This document shows positions 26,723 to 35,355 of a stretch of 64,000 nt of DNA, in pieces (within the stretch, counting starts at the first letter, position 1; the number at the start of each line of letters is the position of its first letter). The notes under the pieces were generated by a model. The model worked only from the letters and a program-made list of their open reading frames with translations, was not told where the DNA came from and did no database searches. This DNA comes from JABSSA01 sp039984715. Its GTDB lineage: Bacteria > Pseudomonadota > Alphaproteobacteria > Rhodobacterales > Rhodobacteraceae. The position numbers and the translations under genes were made by a program. Location: NCBI GenBank assembly GCA_039984715.1, contig JBDWUA010000004.1, forward strand, positions 124,001 to 188,000. The letters run 5' to 3'.

Positions 26723-26760
26723 ACACAATTGTGTGCTCTCGGGGTAGACACATATTGTGC
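26723..26760. promoter_or_regulatory. Two ACACA/TGTG inverted repeats
   Basis: ACACAATTGTGT (26723-26734) is a perfect palindrome. A similar CACATATTGTG follows at 26750-26760. They lie between the HTH gene and the secreted hypothetical gene, a sensible place for operators of the HTH protein. Assignment is by position only. Confidence 0.4.
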
Positions 26761-26823
26761 AATTTGGTTATGCTGTAATCAGTGCGCGAATCTATCTAAT
26801 TGCGCCTGCTTGGAGGGGGCGAC

Positions 26824-27537
26824 ATGCGTTTTGCTTTTTTTATGACAACGGCAATAGTTCTTATGGGTTGTGGGCTGGCTTACGCTGGCGCCCACGAGGA
26901 GGGAGAGCTGAGAGACTGCTCAGAGTCAACAGAGGCTTCTGTTTCCGCGTTTTGCAGAAATTCTACACTATTTGCTTTTGACCGGGAGCTGATCGAGCCA
27001 ATCCAATCACTGCTCAAATTCGATGAGGGGAGATATGCTCTGGATGTAAGCTATGCAGGTATTATTGACCGATTGGAGGATATCGTTTCTCGCAATTTGA
27101 CTGCTGATTTAGAATTCGATGACCGATATGGAGTTCTGGTTAACTTTATAAGCTTGGATGACCCATTTGAGCCTAGGAATCTCACTGAGCTCTTAAAGTC
27201 TTTTGAGGCATTGCACGCTGGTTGCAATTTTACTCTTCAGCGCGCCGGTGAGAAGCGCATTTCGCGCTCATTCTTGGTGGCATACCTTGAACAGGATTTG
27301 TACAAATTTGCTGCTATTCATGTAAATATTGGCTCGCCGGAACGTGTTCATTCACCTTACGCGAGTCAACGGACGCCAATGATACTGTCGGTCGAGGTGT
27401 ATCCAGTTGTACTGGGGTTCCCAGTATCCAACCACCTAATGTTGACGCATATATTGCCGAGTATGTCAGATAAGTGCTCACGGATCGTCGACCTCATGGA
27501 TCAGGGTCTGATTTCGGAATTGGCAGAGCGCGAATGA
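26824..27537 (+). CDS. Hypothetical exported protein
   Basis: A 237-residue protein with an N-terminal export signal (MRFAFFMTTAIVLMGCGLAYAGA). LMGC could be an atypical lipobox, and AYAGA a signal peptidase I site. The mature part has four cysteines (DCSE, FCRN, GCNF, KCSR) and no recognised domain. ATG 26824 follows GGAGGGGG. The stop overlaps the start of the next gene (ATGA), so the two proteins are probably made together and may act together at the envelope. Codon use and base composition are more AT-rich than in the flanking catabolic genes, consistent with acquired DNA. No function is proposed. Confidence 0.7.
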   Translation: MRFAFFMTTAIVLMGCGLAYAGAHEEGELRDCSESTEASVSAFCRNSTLFAFDRELIEPIQSLLKFDEGRYALDVSYAGIIDRLEDIVSRNLTADLEFDDRYGVLVNFISLDDPFEPRNLTELLKSFEALHAGCNFTLQRAGEKRISRSFLVAYLEQDLYKFAAIHVNIGSPERVHSPYASQRTPMILSVEVYPVVLGFPVSNHLMLTHILPSMSDKCSRIVDLMDQGLISELAERE

Positions 27538-28169
27538 AGGGCTGCATTCAGAAAGTGTCGAGGGAGATTAGGCGTCGCAAGCGACGAAATTTGCAGGCTG
27601 TTGCCGTTGTTCTAGCATCTTCGGTCTTGGTTACGATTGCCAGCGCATCATTCTTAATTGGTGCGCATCAAGTGGACCTTATCGACAACATTGTTGAGCT
27701 GAAAGTAGCTGTTCTTGTGGATGCTGAAGAATTTAGAGGTGCGACCAGCTCCAAGGTAAGAGAGACTGCAGGTTGCGATGACTCCGCGTCGCAAGTCGAA
27801 TGCCAAGAAAGTGCCGCAAAGGCGGTAAGAGCATGGGAAGTGAGGCGAGCCAAACATCAGGCTCGGTTGACCCGTTTAGCACAGTACGGCATCACTTTCG
27901 ATGAGACGAACTCAGTTTTCGATGAGGATTATTCAAATAGTAGCCCCTTGATGCAAATGGTCGCCACCAAGCAAAACGCTACTATTGATGTTCTGAAGTT
28001 GCTTGTTTCCCCACTGATCTTAGCTGTTTTGGCTTGGGTTAGTTCTTTCTGGCTGCGTCAGTACTTTCGCCTAGATGAGTTGGAGCTGCTGATGGCCAGC
28101 TTTGACTCAGACGTGGAGATGCGTGAGGCATTGTTTGCGAATGGTAAGCTTCTGGACTACCTAAAGTAG
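27534..28169 (+). CDS. Hypothetical inner-membrane protein
   Basis: A 211-residue protein with a basic N-terminus (KVSREIRRRKRRN), a first membrane segment at about 22-44 (AVAVVLASSVLVTIASASFLIGAH), a periplasmic-looking middle with two cysteines (GCDDSASQVECQES) and a second membrane segment near 165-185 (LLVSPLILAVLAWVSSFWL). A short C-terminal cytoplasmic tail follows. The ATG overlaps the stop of the exported protein upstream. No family recognised. The pair follows the HTH/deaminase-fold gene and ends at an IS3 remnant. Confidence 0.7.
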   Translation: MKGCIQKVSREIRRRKRRNLQAVAVVLASSVLVTIASASFLIGAHQVDLIDNIVELKVAVLVDAEEFRGATSSKVRETAGCDDSASQVECQESAAKAVRAWEVRRAKHQARLTRLAQYGITFDETNSVFDEDYSNSSPLMQMVATKQNATIDVLKLLVSPLILAVLAWVSSFWLRQYFRLDELELLMASFDSDVEMREALFANGKLLDYLK

Positions 28170-28206
28170 CGCTATAAAAGCACAACATTGAATAGCCCCT
28201 AGTTTC

Positions 28207-28520
28207 CTAGACACCTTCTTGGTTGATATTACGCTGCCTGTTTTCGAAATCGACAGGCGACGGCATCCCGTTTCTCACATGTTTGCGTTTTGGGTTATAG
28301 AACACTTCGACGTAATCGAAGACGTCTTGTCTGGCTTGCTCGCGGGTTTTGTATGCCCGACGACGGACGCGTTCACGTTTGAGCAGATTGAAGAAGCTTT
28401 CAGCGACTGCATTGTCGTGACAATTCCCGCGCCTGCTCATCGAATGTTCGATGTTGTGGGCCCGCAAAAATGTGGCCCAGTCTCGGCTAGTGTATTGCGA
28501 GCCTTGATCGGTGTGCTGAC
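28207..28520 (-). mobile_element. IS3 family transposase remnant (orfB C-terminus)
   Basis: The last 100 or so residues of an IS3-type integrase-core transposase are readable: HTDQGSQYTSRDWATFLRAH, then SMSRRGNCHDNAVAESFFNLLKRE with the late active-site region, and FYNPKRKHVRNGMPSPVDFE. Upstream of HTDQG the frame meets a stop and the match ends near 28520, so orfA, the rest of orfB and one end are gone. It directly abuts the decayed dehydrogenase gene at 28613 and probably mediated that deletion. Confidence 0.88.
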
Positions 28521-28612
28521 TTCAGACAAAGTGGGACAACATCCTTTACGATTTGCGCGCCTGAGGTGCTCCAATCCGGGCGTAAACCATCTACGAAGTC
28601 GTCTTCAATGAC

Positions 28613-29352
28613 CTATTGTCGAAAGAGTCCATGCATCACACAACCTAGGTCCATATAACCTGCTCGATCTGATGAAGATGTAATGTCCGCATCAACGGTT
28701 GCCGGCGCAATCCGATCAACCATTGTTATTGGAAAGCGTGCCTCGGCCTTGCGAGTTCAGAAGAGACAGCATAGGCGAATGAGAGAACAACGCTACGTGT
28801 GAGTGCACCGTTTTCAGGCAAGTTGTCACACGACAAAATCTTAATAGGCCTTAGTTCTGCAAAACGTCGACGTGCCAGAGCATGTACAAAATAACCGATA
28901 GCGCTCCGCGGTGTATTTGAGTACGGCAAATCATGAACAATGTCGGGATGGTCCAACCGCAGACCACCAATTGCAGGTTTATGGCAATATCCTTTCTCCG
29001 TAATTGTCATCGATACGATTTTAACTTTTGGATCGGCCATTGCATTTAGAACCGCTTCCGGGTCTTCGGGCGTTACAAGGATGCCGGCGATGACTTTGGT
29101 CACTTCTTAGCGAGTTTCGTCGGGTGCCAAGGCAACCGACGTATAGGTATAGTCCTGTGGCTCTAACTTATCTCGGATATGCGCACTTCGCAGATTAACA
29201 GCGCAAATGCCCCAATCGCCATCTTTGGATTTTATTGCTTCAGCGGTATAGATAACAGTAAATGTGCGGAAAAATGCACCGGGACCAAAGTGGATAATTC
29301 CCACATTGGCTCGGTGATCTGAACCTCGACGTAACCGAGGGCTACTAATCAA
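28613..29352 (-). pseudogene. Decayed mannitol/mannonate dehydrogenase family gene
   Basis: Pieces of a long-chain NAD-dependent polyol or fructuronate dehydrogenase lie in order. The nucleotide-binding start (NVGIIHFGPGAFFRTF) is at 29352-29110. An in-frame TAA (29109-29107) follows. Then come IVSMTITEKGYCH, HDLPYSNTPRSAIGYFV and ILSCDNLPENGALTRSVV, to about 28740. The frame then shifts, and PITMVDRIAPATVDADI continues to a stop at 28613. The usual C-terminal half of about 250 residues is absent. One nonsense codon, one frameshift and a truncation beside an IS3 remnant make this a clear pseudogene. It would have been the oxidoreductase of the neighbouring sugar operon. Confidence 0.88.
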
Positions 29353-29471
29353 AGGGCTTGTTATCGTTGGTCACCTTTTACGTAGAAATGACCCATCAGA
29401 CCGAAGAGCTTTGCTTTCAATGAGGGGCGATTGCATTGATATTACATCAAGTTTGAACAGAGCTCTAAAGT

Positions 29472-30557
29472 TTATCCGTCAGCTTGAGCAGCAATTCTGT
29501 TCCCAGTGCGTTCATCGAATACATGAAGTTTGGCCCGATCAAAGCACAGAGTTAATTCCATTCCTCTTGCTACGGGCGTTTCCGGACTTAGACGAACGAC
29601 CGCCATCGCTCCGGCGACCTTGGCAGACACCATTGTATCGGACCCGAGTGGTTCAAAGACTTCGATGCATGTCTTGAGGTCCGCATTTTCTGGAGCGCAT
29701 AAAAGCAGTGCTTCCGGACGTGCGCCTAGATCGACGCGCGTTCCATCCACGGCTTCTATCGAAGCAAAGGGGAGGCGTAGATCGCCGACTTCGACGAAAA
29801 CGCCGTCACCAGAATTATGGACGGTCCCGCTAAACATGTTCATTTGTGGTGACCCAATGAACTCAGCAACAAATCGGGATGCCGGGGCGTCGTATAGTGT
29901 CAGGGGAGGGCCCTCTTGCAGAATATGGCCGTCTTTTAATATTACCACTCGATCAGCGAGTGTGAGTGCTTCTACTTGATCGTGTGTTACATAGATCGTT
30001 GTGCGTCCCAAAAGCCCATGAAGTCTTTTGATTTCGGTCCGCATCTCTACGCGTAGTTTTGCGTCCAAATTCGAGAGCGGTTCATCAAACAGAAAGGCCG
30101 ACGGGCGTCGCACGATTGCTCGTCCCATCGCGACCCGTTGGCGCTGGCCGCCAGACAGTGCGGCAGGCCGCCTATCCAGAAGCGGTTCAATTTGCAACAT
30201 TTTTGCTGCCTCAGCGACGCGGTCCTTTCGGTCGGTTTCGCTTGCATTGCGCATCTTGAGCCCGAACCCAATATTATCGGCGACACTCATGTGAGGGTAG
30301 AGTGCATAATCCTGGAAGACCATCGCAATGTCACGGTCACGTGGCTCGACCGAATTAACGACATCATCGCCAATCATTAAACGCCCACCGGTGATGTCCT
30401 CAAGGCCTGCAACCATGCGCAGGAGGGTGGATTTGCCACATCCAGAAGGGCCGACCAAGGCTACGAATTCGCCGTCTTCAATCTTTAGGTCAATCCCGTG
30501 GATTGCTCTTACCGCCCCGTAATCCTTGACGATTTTATCCATCGTGATTGTAGCCAT
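29472..30557 (-). CDS. Sugar ABC transporter ATP-binding protein
   Basis: A 361-residue MalK/UgpC-type ATPase with Walker A (GPSGCGKST), signature (LSGGQRQR), Walker B (AFLFDEPLSNLD), H-loop (YVTHDQVEA) and C-terminal TOBE region (VDLGARPEALLL). It starts at ATG 30557 with GGGAGAAC upstream and is transcribed away from the GntR regulator and the rest of the transporter. It should drive the permease pair at 33.6-35.3 kb. A decayed dehydrogenase gene follows it. Confidence 0.92.
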   Translation of the reverse strand: MATITMDKIVKDYGAVRAIHGIDLKIEDGEFVALVGPSGCGKSTLLRMVAGLEDITGGRLMIGDDVVNSVEPRDRDIAMVFQDYALYPHMSVADNIGFGLKMRNASETDRKDRVAEAAKMLQIEPLLDRRPAALSGGQRQRVAMGRAIVRRPSAFLFDEPLSNLDAKLRVEMRTEIKRLHGLLGRTTIYVTHDQVEALTLADRVVILKDGHILQEGPPLTLYDAPASRFVAEFIGSPQMNMFSGTVHNSGDGVFVEVGDLRLPFASIEAVDGTRVDLGARPEALLLCAPENADLKTCIEVFEPLGSDTMVSAKVAGAMAVVRLSPETPVARGMELTLCFDRAKLHVFDERTGNRIAAQADG

Positions 30558-30616
30558 TCTGCCGTTCTCCCTATCTAGCGTGCCCAAATTTGGGGTTGCT
30601 AAGTAATGGTTCCAAT

Positions 30617-30644
30617 ATTATCGATAATGATATTGATATCAATA
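30617..30644. promoter_or_regulatory. Palindromic operators between ATPase and GntR genes
   Basis: ATTATCGATAAT (30617-30628) and TATTGATATCAATA (30631-30644) are two perfect adjacent palindromes in the 105-bp divergent promoter region. They lie directly upstream of the GntR gene and are the likely binding sites by which it controls both directions. Confidence 0.6.
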
Positions 30645-30662
30645 CTCAAAGGAATCAATCAC

Positions 30663-31358
30663 ATGGCCGTCGAGAGTTTTTCGAAGTCATCCACGACCAC
30701 GTCTGGGCGTGCTGTGGGGTCTCGCCGTGCCTTTGTCATTTACACAAGCCTTCAGCGCGAAATTATTTTGGGTATGCTTGCACCGCGAAGCGCGCTGCTT
30801 GAGCTTGAGTTGGCCACACGGTTTGAGGTTAGTCAGGGCACTGTGCGAGAAGCGCTTTTACTTCTGCAAGAAGAAGGCTTGGTTCACCGGCTTCCTCATC
30901 GTGGCACAACAGTTGCGGATTGCCGCGCGGAAGACGCCGAAGAGTTGATCCATTTACGCCATGACATTGAGTGTCGCGGGGTGCGGCGGGTTATGAAGCG
31001 GCTTGACGCCGGGTTGATAGAAACGATGCGCGGACATATTCGCGGAATGCAGGTCGCCGCCGACCAAGACGACGAATACTTGCTATCCGTACACGACAGA
31101 GCATTCCACGCAGATCTATTTGGTCGTGCCGACTTGCCGCCCGTGCAACCTGTTCTTGCGAGGGCGCTGGTACATGGCCATCGCTATAAAATCTTGCATC
31201 CGTCCCAAAGCAGAAACCTGATGGAAACGGCAAATCGCCACGTCGTCATAGTTGATGCCCTTGAAGCTGGAGATGCAGATCAGGCTGTCGAATCTTTGTC
31301 CCATCACATCACCACTATTGTCGATCTTGGGCCAAGTGTTCTGAAGGATGACAAATGA
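30663..31358 (+). CDS. GntR family transcriptional regulator (FadR/FCD type)
   Basis: A 231-residue regulator. The N-terminal winged helix holds LELELATRFEVSQGTVREALLLLQEEGLVHRLPHRGTTV (about residues 45-85), and an all-helical FCD sensor domain follows (HLRHDIECRGVRRV, HDRAFHADLFGRA, NRHVVIVDALEAGDADQAVESLSHHI). The histidines HDRAFH and SHH would coordinate a metal in FCD domains. Start ATG 30663 is preferred over 30606 because the operator palindromes fall between them. Its stop overlaps the esterase start (ATGA). It is expected to sense a sugar acid and control the surrounding operon. Confidence 0.88.
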   Translation: MAVESFSKSSTTTSGRAVGSRRAFVIYTSLQREIILGMLAPRSALLELELATRFEVSQGTVREALLLLQEEGLVHRLPHRGTTVADCRAEDAEELIHLRHDIECRGVRRVMKRLDAGLIETMRGHIRGMQVAADQDDEYLLSVHDRAFHADLFGRADLPPVQPVLARALVHGHRYKILHPSQSRNLMETANRHVVIVDALEAGDADQAVESLSHHITTIVDLGPSVLKDDK

Positions 31359-32302
31359 ACCATCCTCGTCCCTCTCTCGAAATGGCCGAAGTTCTTGACC
31401 GGCTGATGAAGGAAGACGAGGGTCAGCCCGATCCTACGCGACTTCATTCGAAGTTAGGAAGAGATCAGGCAGAGGCCAGCAATGTCAGGTGGAATAAAGA
31501 CCTGCCGGAGATGGCGCGTGTCGTTAATCTTTCTGTAAAAGGCTCATCGGGCGACATTCCATGTCGTGTCCTGACACCACTTGGTGCCCCGCGCGGGACA
31601 ATATTTTTTATCCATGGCGGTGGCTGGTCTTTTTGCTCAATGAATTCCCATGAGCGTTGTGCCCGGCTCCTTGCGATCGAAGCGCATGCGACTGTCGTGA
31701 TGTGTGACTACCGCCTTGCACCGGAAGATCCTTTTCCTGCGGGCCTAGAAGACTGCCGCCTCGTTTGGGACGCGATATCAAACGGTATAGGGGCGTTCAG
31801 TGATCTCGACGGTCCTTATGCGATATCAGGCGACAGTGCCGGGGCAAATCTATCCATGGCAACAATGCTGGATAGTGAAAATAAGCCTGACTGTGGATTG
31901 CTATTTTACGGCGTTTACGGAGCGGATTTTGATACGCCGTCCTACAACTCTTGCGCTGATGGTCCTGGGCTAAGTCGGGACAAGATGCAACGCTATTGGA
32001 ATTGGTATGTGCCGCAGGATGACCGCAATAATCCATTGGTAACGCCCTTATCAGCGAGCGACGCAGCTCTTAAGAAGCTACCCCCACTTTACCTTAATGC
32101 GGCGGAGATTGACCCGCTGCGCTCGGATTCAGAACAGATGTTCGCGCGACTGTCAGGCTTGGGCCGGAAAGACCAATTCCGGATTCATAGCGGAGTAGTC
32201 CACGGCTTTATGCAAATGACGCTCGTACTTGAAGAATCTCGTATCGCTTTGGCGGATGCGGGGAAAGCATTCCGCAGTTTCACGAAGGGTGCGGAACACT
32301 GA
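31355..32302 (+). CDS. Alpha/beta hydrolase (hormone-sensitive-lipase type esterase)
   Basis: A 315-residue esterase with the oxyanion-hole motif FFIHGGGWSF, nucleophile motif SGDSAGANLSM, acid residue in YLNAAEIDPLRSD and catalytic histidine in HSGVVHGFMQM. There is no signal peptide, so it acts in the cytoplasm. Its place between the GntR gene and the binding-protein gene suggests that it removes an acyl group, such as acetyl, or opens a lactone of the imported sugar. The start overlaps the GntR stop. Confidence 0.88.
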   Translation: MNHPRPSLEMAEVLDRLMKEDEGQPDPTRLHSKLGRDQAEASNVRWNKDLPEMARVVNLSVKGSSGDIPCRVLTPLGAPRGTIFFIHGGGWSFCSMNSHERCARLLAIEAHATVVMCDYRLAPEDPFPAGLEDCRLVWDAISNGIGAFSDLDGPYAISGDSAGANLSMATMLDSENKPDCGLLFYGVYGADFDTPSYNSCADGPGLSRDKMQRYWNWYVPQDDRNNPLVTPLSASDAALKKLPPLYLNAAEIDPLRSDSEQMFARLSGLGRKDQFRIHSGVVHGFMQMTLVLEESRIALADAGKAFRSFTKGAEH

Positions 32303-32333
32303 AGATCGAAATTCATTAAAGGGAGGAACCACA

Positions 32334-33557
32334 ATGAATAGCACTTTAAAAAACGCACTTGGTGCAGCATTGCTGACGAGTACGGTCCTAACCACGGCAG
32401 CAAGCGCGCAGGAGGTCAACTTCTGGTATCATTTCGACAACGCCGATAATCCGATGTCAGATTTGGTGGACAAATTTGAGGCTGAAAATCCTGGCATTAC
32501 AGTGAACGCTGAAAACGTTCCTTGGAATAGCTACTACGATCAATTGTATACAGCGATTGTCGCTGGCACAGGTCCGGATGCAGCGCTTGTTAAAATGAAT
32601 GCGCAACCTCGTTTGATCGAAATGGGCGCATTGTCACCAATCGATGACTGGCTCAGTGGCTGGGATGGGGCTTCTGAAATTCAAGACAATCTGCTGAGCT
32701 TGACGTCTTCGGTTGACGGCACGCAATACTATCTGCCGGTTCAATACGTTGTTCTATACTTGTATTACCGAACAGACATGTTCGCCGAACTCGGACTGAC
32801 ACCACCTAAGACCTGCAGTGAATTCCGCGACGCTGCTATCGCGCTGACCCGTGACACTGACGGAGACGGTCAAAAAGATGTCTACGGTTTTGGATTTCGT
32901 GGCGGCAAAGGTGGACATGACCATTGGGCTAGCCTCGCGCTCTCTCGCGAAGGTGTTGGCTTTGGGCCCGGTGAATTGACGTCTGATGCAGGTGTCGAAG
33001 GTACGCAGTTTGTCCTAGATCTTTTCCAGAAAGACGGAGTCTTTCCACCATCAGCGCCAAACGACGGTTTCAAAGAAGTTATTGGTGCATTCCAAAGTGG
33101 CAATACAGCTATGACGATCCACCACATCGGGTCCTCAGCCGGGATGGTTGAGGCATTGGGTGACAACGTTTCTGCGGTTCCCGTTCCAGAATGTGGCGGT
33201 GGACATTGGACGGCATTTGGCGATGAAAGCACGGCTGTTTTCGCGGACGCCCAAGATAAAGAAGCGGCTTGGAAATGGATTAGTTTCTTGTCGAGCGCCG
33301 GAAACAATGCAGAGTTCAATCTCGCTACGGGTCAATTGCCCGTCACGAAATCGGACAGCGCATCTTGGGATGTTCATGAACAACGTTTCGTCGAGGCAAC
33401 AGTTAATTCGCTGCCATTCGCGGAACTCCTGCCAAGCACGACCGAGACAGCTGACTTTGCCAACACTGTGTGGCCGATTTCTATGCAGCGTGCGTTGATC
33501 GGCGAGATCACCGCAGGTGAAATGAACGCTGAAATTGAAACGTTGTACAACAAATGA
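32334..33557 (+). CDS. Sugar ABC transporter substrate-binding protein
   Basis: A 407-residue solute-binding protein (family 1). A signal peptide (MNSTLKNALGAALLTSTVLTTAASAQ) precedes EVNFWYHFDNADNPMSDLVDKFEAENPG, split over residues 27-54. Later blocks are VPWNSYYDQLYTAIVAGTGPDAALVKM and GNTAMTIHHIGSSAGM. ATG 32334 follows GGGAGGAACC. Two permeases follow after a stem-loop. The downstream 3-epimerase, dehydrogenase and the remains of altronate dehydratase point to a hexuronate-derived ligand, which remains inference. Confidence 0.92.
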   Translation: MNSTLKNALGAALLTSTVLTTAASAQEVNFWYHFDNADNPMSDLVDKFEAENPGITVNAENVPWNSYYDQLYTAIVAGTGPDAALVKMNAQPRLIEMGALSPIDDWLSGWDGASEIQDNLLSLTSSVDGTQYYLPVQYVVLYLYYRTDMFAELGLTPPKTCSEFRDAAIALTRDTDGDGQKDVYGFGFRGGKGGHDHWASLALSREGVGFGPGELTSDAGVEGTQFVLDLFQKDGVFPPSAPNDGFKEVIGAFQSGNTAMTIHHIGSSAGMVEALGDNVSAVPVPECGGGHWTAFGDESTAVFADAQDKEAAWKWISFLSSAGNNAEFNLATGQLPVTKSDSASWDVHEQRFVEATVNSLPFAELLPSTTETADFANTVWPISMQRALIGEITAGEMNAEIETLYNK

Positions 33558-33564
33558 TCTAACA

Positions 33565-33589
33565 TGGCGGGCTGCATCGCGGCCCGCCA
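33565..33589 (+). terminator. Intra-operon stem-loop after the binding-protein gene
   Basis: TGGCGGGC (33565-33572) and GCCCGCCA (33582-33589) pair perfectly with a 9-nt loop, eight bases past the binding-protein stop. There is no T-run. It likely stabilises the upstream message, parallel to the hairpin at 10430. Confidence 0.55.
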
Positions 33590-33611
33590 ATGCTAAAAAT
33601 TTGGAAGAGCC

Positions 33612-34514
33612 ATGATGTCCGATACACCTGCACCGCCGGTGCCATTGTCGCGCCGCATCCTACCACTTGTCATGCTATCCCCGGCCGTATTGGTTACCTT
33701 GGCAATCGTGTTCTTGCCGATGGTGCAGGCCGTTTGGATGAGCTTTCATGACTATGTGCTATTTCGCCCGAAAAACTTCGATTGGGTTGGGTTGAAGAAC
33801 TATGTGACGGCATTACAAGACCCTGTTTTCTGGACATCATTCCGCCATACCGTCCTATGGATTGCCATAACGGTACCGGCGCAGATGTTACTTGGGTTGG
33901 CGACGGCATTGCTGCTCAACCAGAACTTTCCATGGCGTGGTCTTGCACGTGCATTGGTCATTATTCCATGGGCTTTACCGTCGGTTGTTATCGCTCTCAT
34001 GTGGGTCTGGATCTACGATTCAAACTTTGGGGTAATGAATGATTTGTTGTTGCGCCTCAATCTAATCGAAACGTCGATTCCTTGGCTCGCAAATCCCGAT
34101 ACGGCGCTCTACGCAATAATTCTTACTTTGACGTGGCAGGGGTTTCCGTTCTTTGCCGTCATGATCCTCGCGGGGCTGCAATCCATTCCCCATAGTTATT
34201 ACGAAGCCGCATCGATCGATGGCGCGTCGCCTTTGCGACAGTTTTGGCATATCACCTTGCCGGGGCTCAGCGGTGTTTTGATGACCGCCACGCTGTTACG
34301 TGTCATCTGGGTGGCGAATTCCATCGACGTTATCTTTGTGATGACGGGCGGAGGACCGGGCTACTCGACCTACACCCTTCCACTTTATGCCTTCGTTCAA
34401 GCGCGTACAGGACTTGATTACGGTTATGGCTCAGCGCTCGCTGTCTGTTTCACCATCATGCTGCTGGGCTTTGTCATTTTGTATCTTCGCCGTGCGGGAA
34501 GGAACATCACATGA
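33612..34514 (+). CDS. Sugar ABC transporter permease (MalF type)
   Basis: A 300-residue permease with six predicted helices, the EAA loop SYYEAASIDGASPLRQFWHITLPG, and MTGGGPGYSTYTLPLYAF near the C-terminus. It starts MMSDTPAPPVPLSRR; the second ATG at 33615 is equally possible. GGAAGAG precedes it. Its stop overlaps the partner permease start (ATGA at 34511). Confidence 0.92.
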   Translation: MMSDTPAPPVPLSRRILPLVMLSPAVLVTLAIVFLPMVQAVWMSFHDYVLFRPKNFDWVGLKNYVTALQDPVFWTSFRHTVLWIAITVPAQMLLGLATALLLNQNFPWRGLARALVIIPWALPSVVIALMWVWIYDSNFGVMNDLLLRLNLIETSIPWLANPDTALYAIILTLTWQGFPFFAVMILAGLQSIPHSYYEAASIDGASPLRQFWHITLPGLSGVLMTATLLRVIWVANSIDVIFVMTGGGPGYSTYTLPLYAFVQARTGLDYGYGSALAVCFTIMLLGFVILYLRRAGRNIT

Positions 34515-35344
34515 TGGTTCGAAATCAATCAGTATTACGCCGACGCCTTGTCGTGGAATTGCCGATGGCTTTGATCCTGCTTTTCACCCTTTCGCCCTAT
34601 CTTTGGATGGCGCTGACTTCTGTAACTCAAGAAAAAAATCTGTTCACCCATGGTCCTTCACTCGTCGGTGCAACACTGGAAAACTACTTTAGACTGTTTT
34701 CTACTGTCGGGTTTGCCGACAACCTGTTGGATAGTTTCATCGTCGCTGGTGGAACTGTGATTTTCGGGCTCACGCTGTCTGTGCCAGCCGCATACGCATT
34801 TTCACGGTTCCGTTTCAAAGGGCGCAGATTCCTAATGCTGCAGTTCCTTGTGATCAATATGTTCCCCTTGGTTCTACTGATCCTACCGCTCTTTATCCTT
34901 ATGAAGACATTGGGTCTGGTCGACACTTATCTTGCCCTGATCATCGCCAATTCAACCATCGCAATTCCGTTTTCGGTTTGGATGATGACCAGCTATATTG
35001 ACGGCATCCCCAGATCGCTGGACGAGGCCGCGATGACAGACGGCTGTACGCGCTTCGGCGCGCTCCGTCGGGTGGTCCTGCCACTCTGCACACCGGGGAT
35101 CATTGCGACAGGCGTTTATATATTCATCACAGCATGGAATGAATATTTGTATGCCCTGACCCTCGGCGGGCGAAATATCAAACCCATAACGGTCGCGATT
35201 CAAACCTTGATTGGTGAGTATCAAGTTGAATGGGGATTGCTGACATCCGGCGGAATTGTCGGGGCAATGCCCGCGACTATTTTGTTCCTATTCATTCAAA
35301 AACGCCTCATCGCAGGCATGACCCAAGGTGCGGTCAAAGGTTAA
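34511..35344 (+). CDS. Sugar ABC transporter permease (MalG type)
   Basis: A 277-residue permease with six predicted helices, the EAA loop SLDEAAMTDGCTRFGALRRVVLPL and the MalG-type block TAWNEYLYALTLGG. The ATG overlaps the stop of the MalF-type gene. The epimerase gene follows 11 bases after its stop. Together with the ATPase at 29472 it completes the importer. Confidence 0.92.
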   Translation: MMVRNQSVLRRRLVVELPMALILLFTLSPYLWMALTSVTQEKNLFTHGPSLVGATLENYFRLFSTVGFADNLLDSFIVAGGTVIFGLTLSVPAAYAFSRFRFKGRRFLMLQFLVINMFPLVLLILPLFILMKTLGLVDTYLALIIANSTIAIPFSVWMMTSYIDGIPRSLDEAAMTDGCTRFGALRRVVLPLCTPGIIATGVYIFITAWNEYLYALTLGGRNIKPITVAIQTLIGEYQVEWGLLTSGGIVGAMPATILFLFIQKRLIAGMTQGAVKG

Positions 35345-35355
35345 GGACCTACTCC

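Noticed and set aside
28207..28520. Complete IS3 insertion sequence
   Set aside because: Only the end of orfB is present; no orfA, no inverted repeats and no target duplication were seen.
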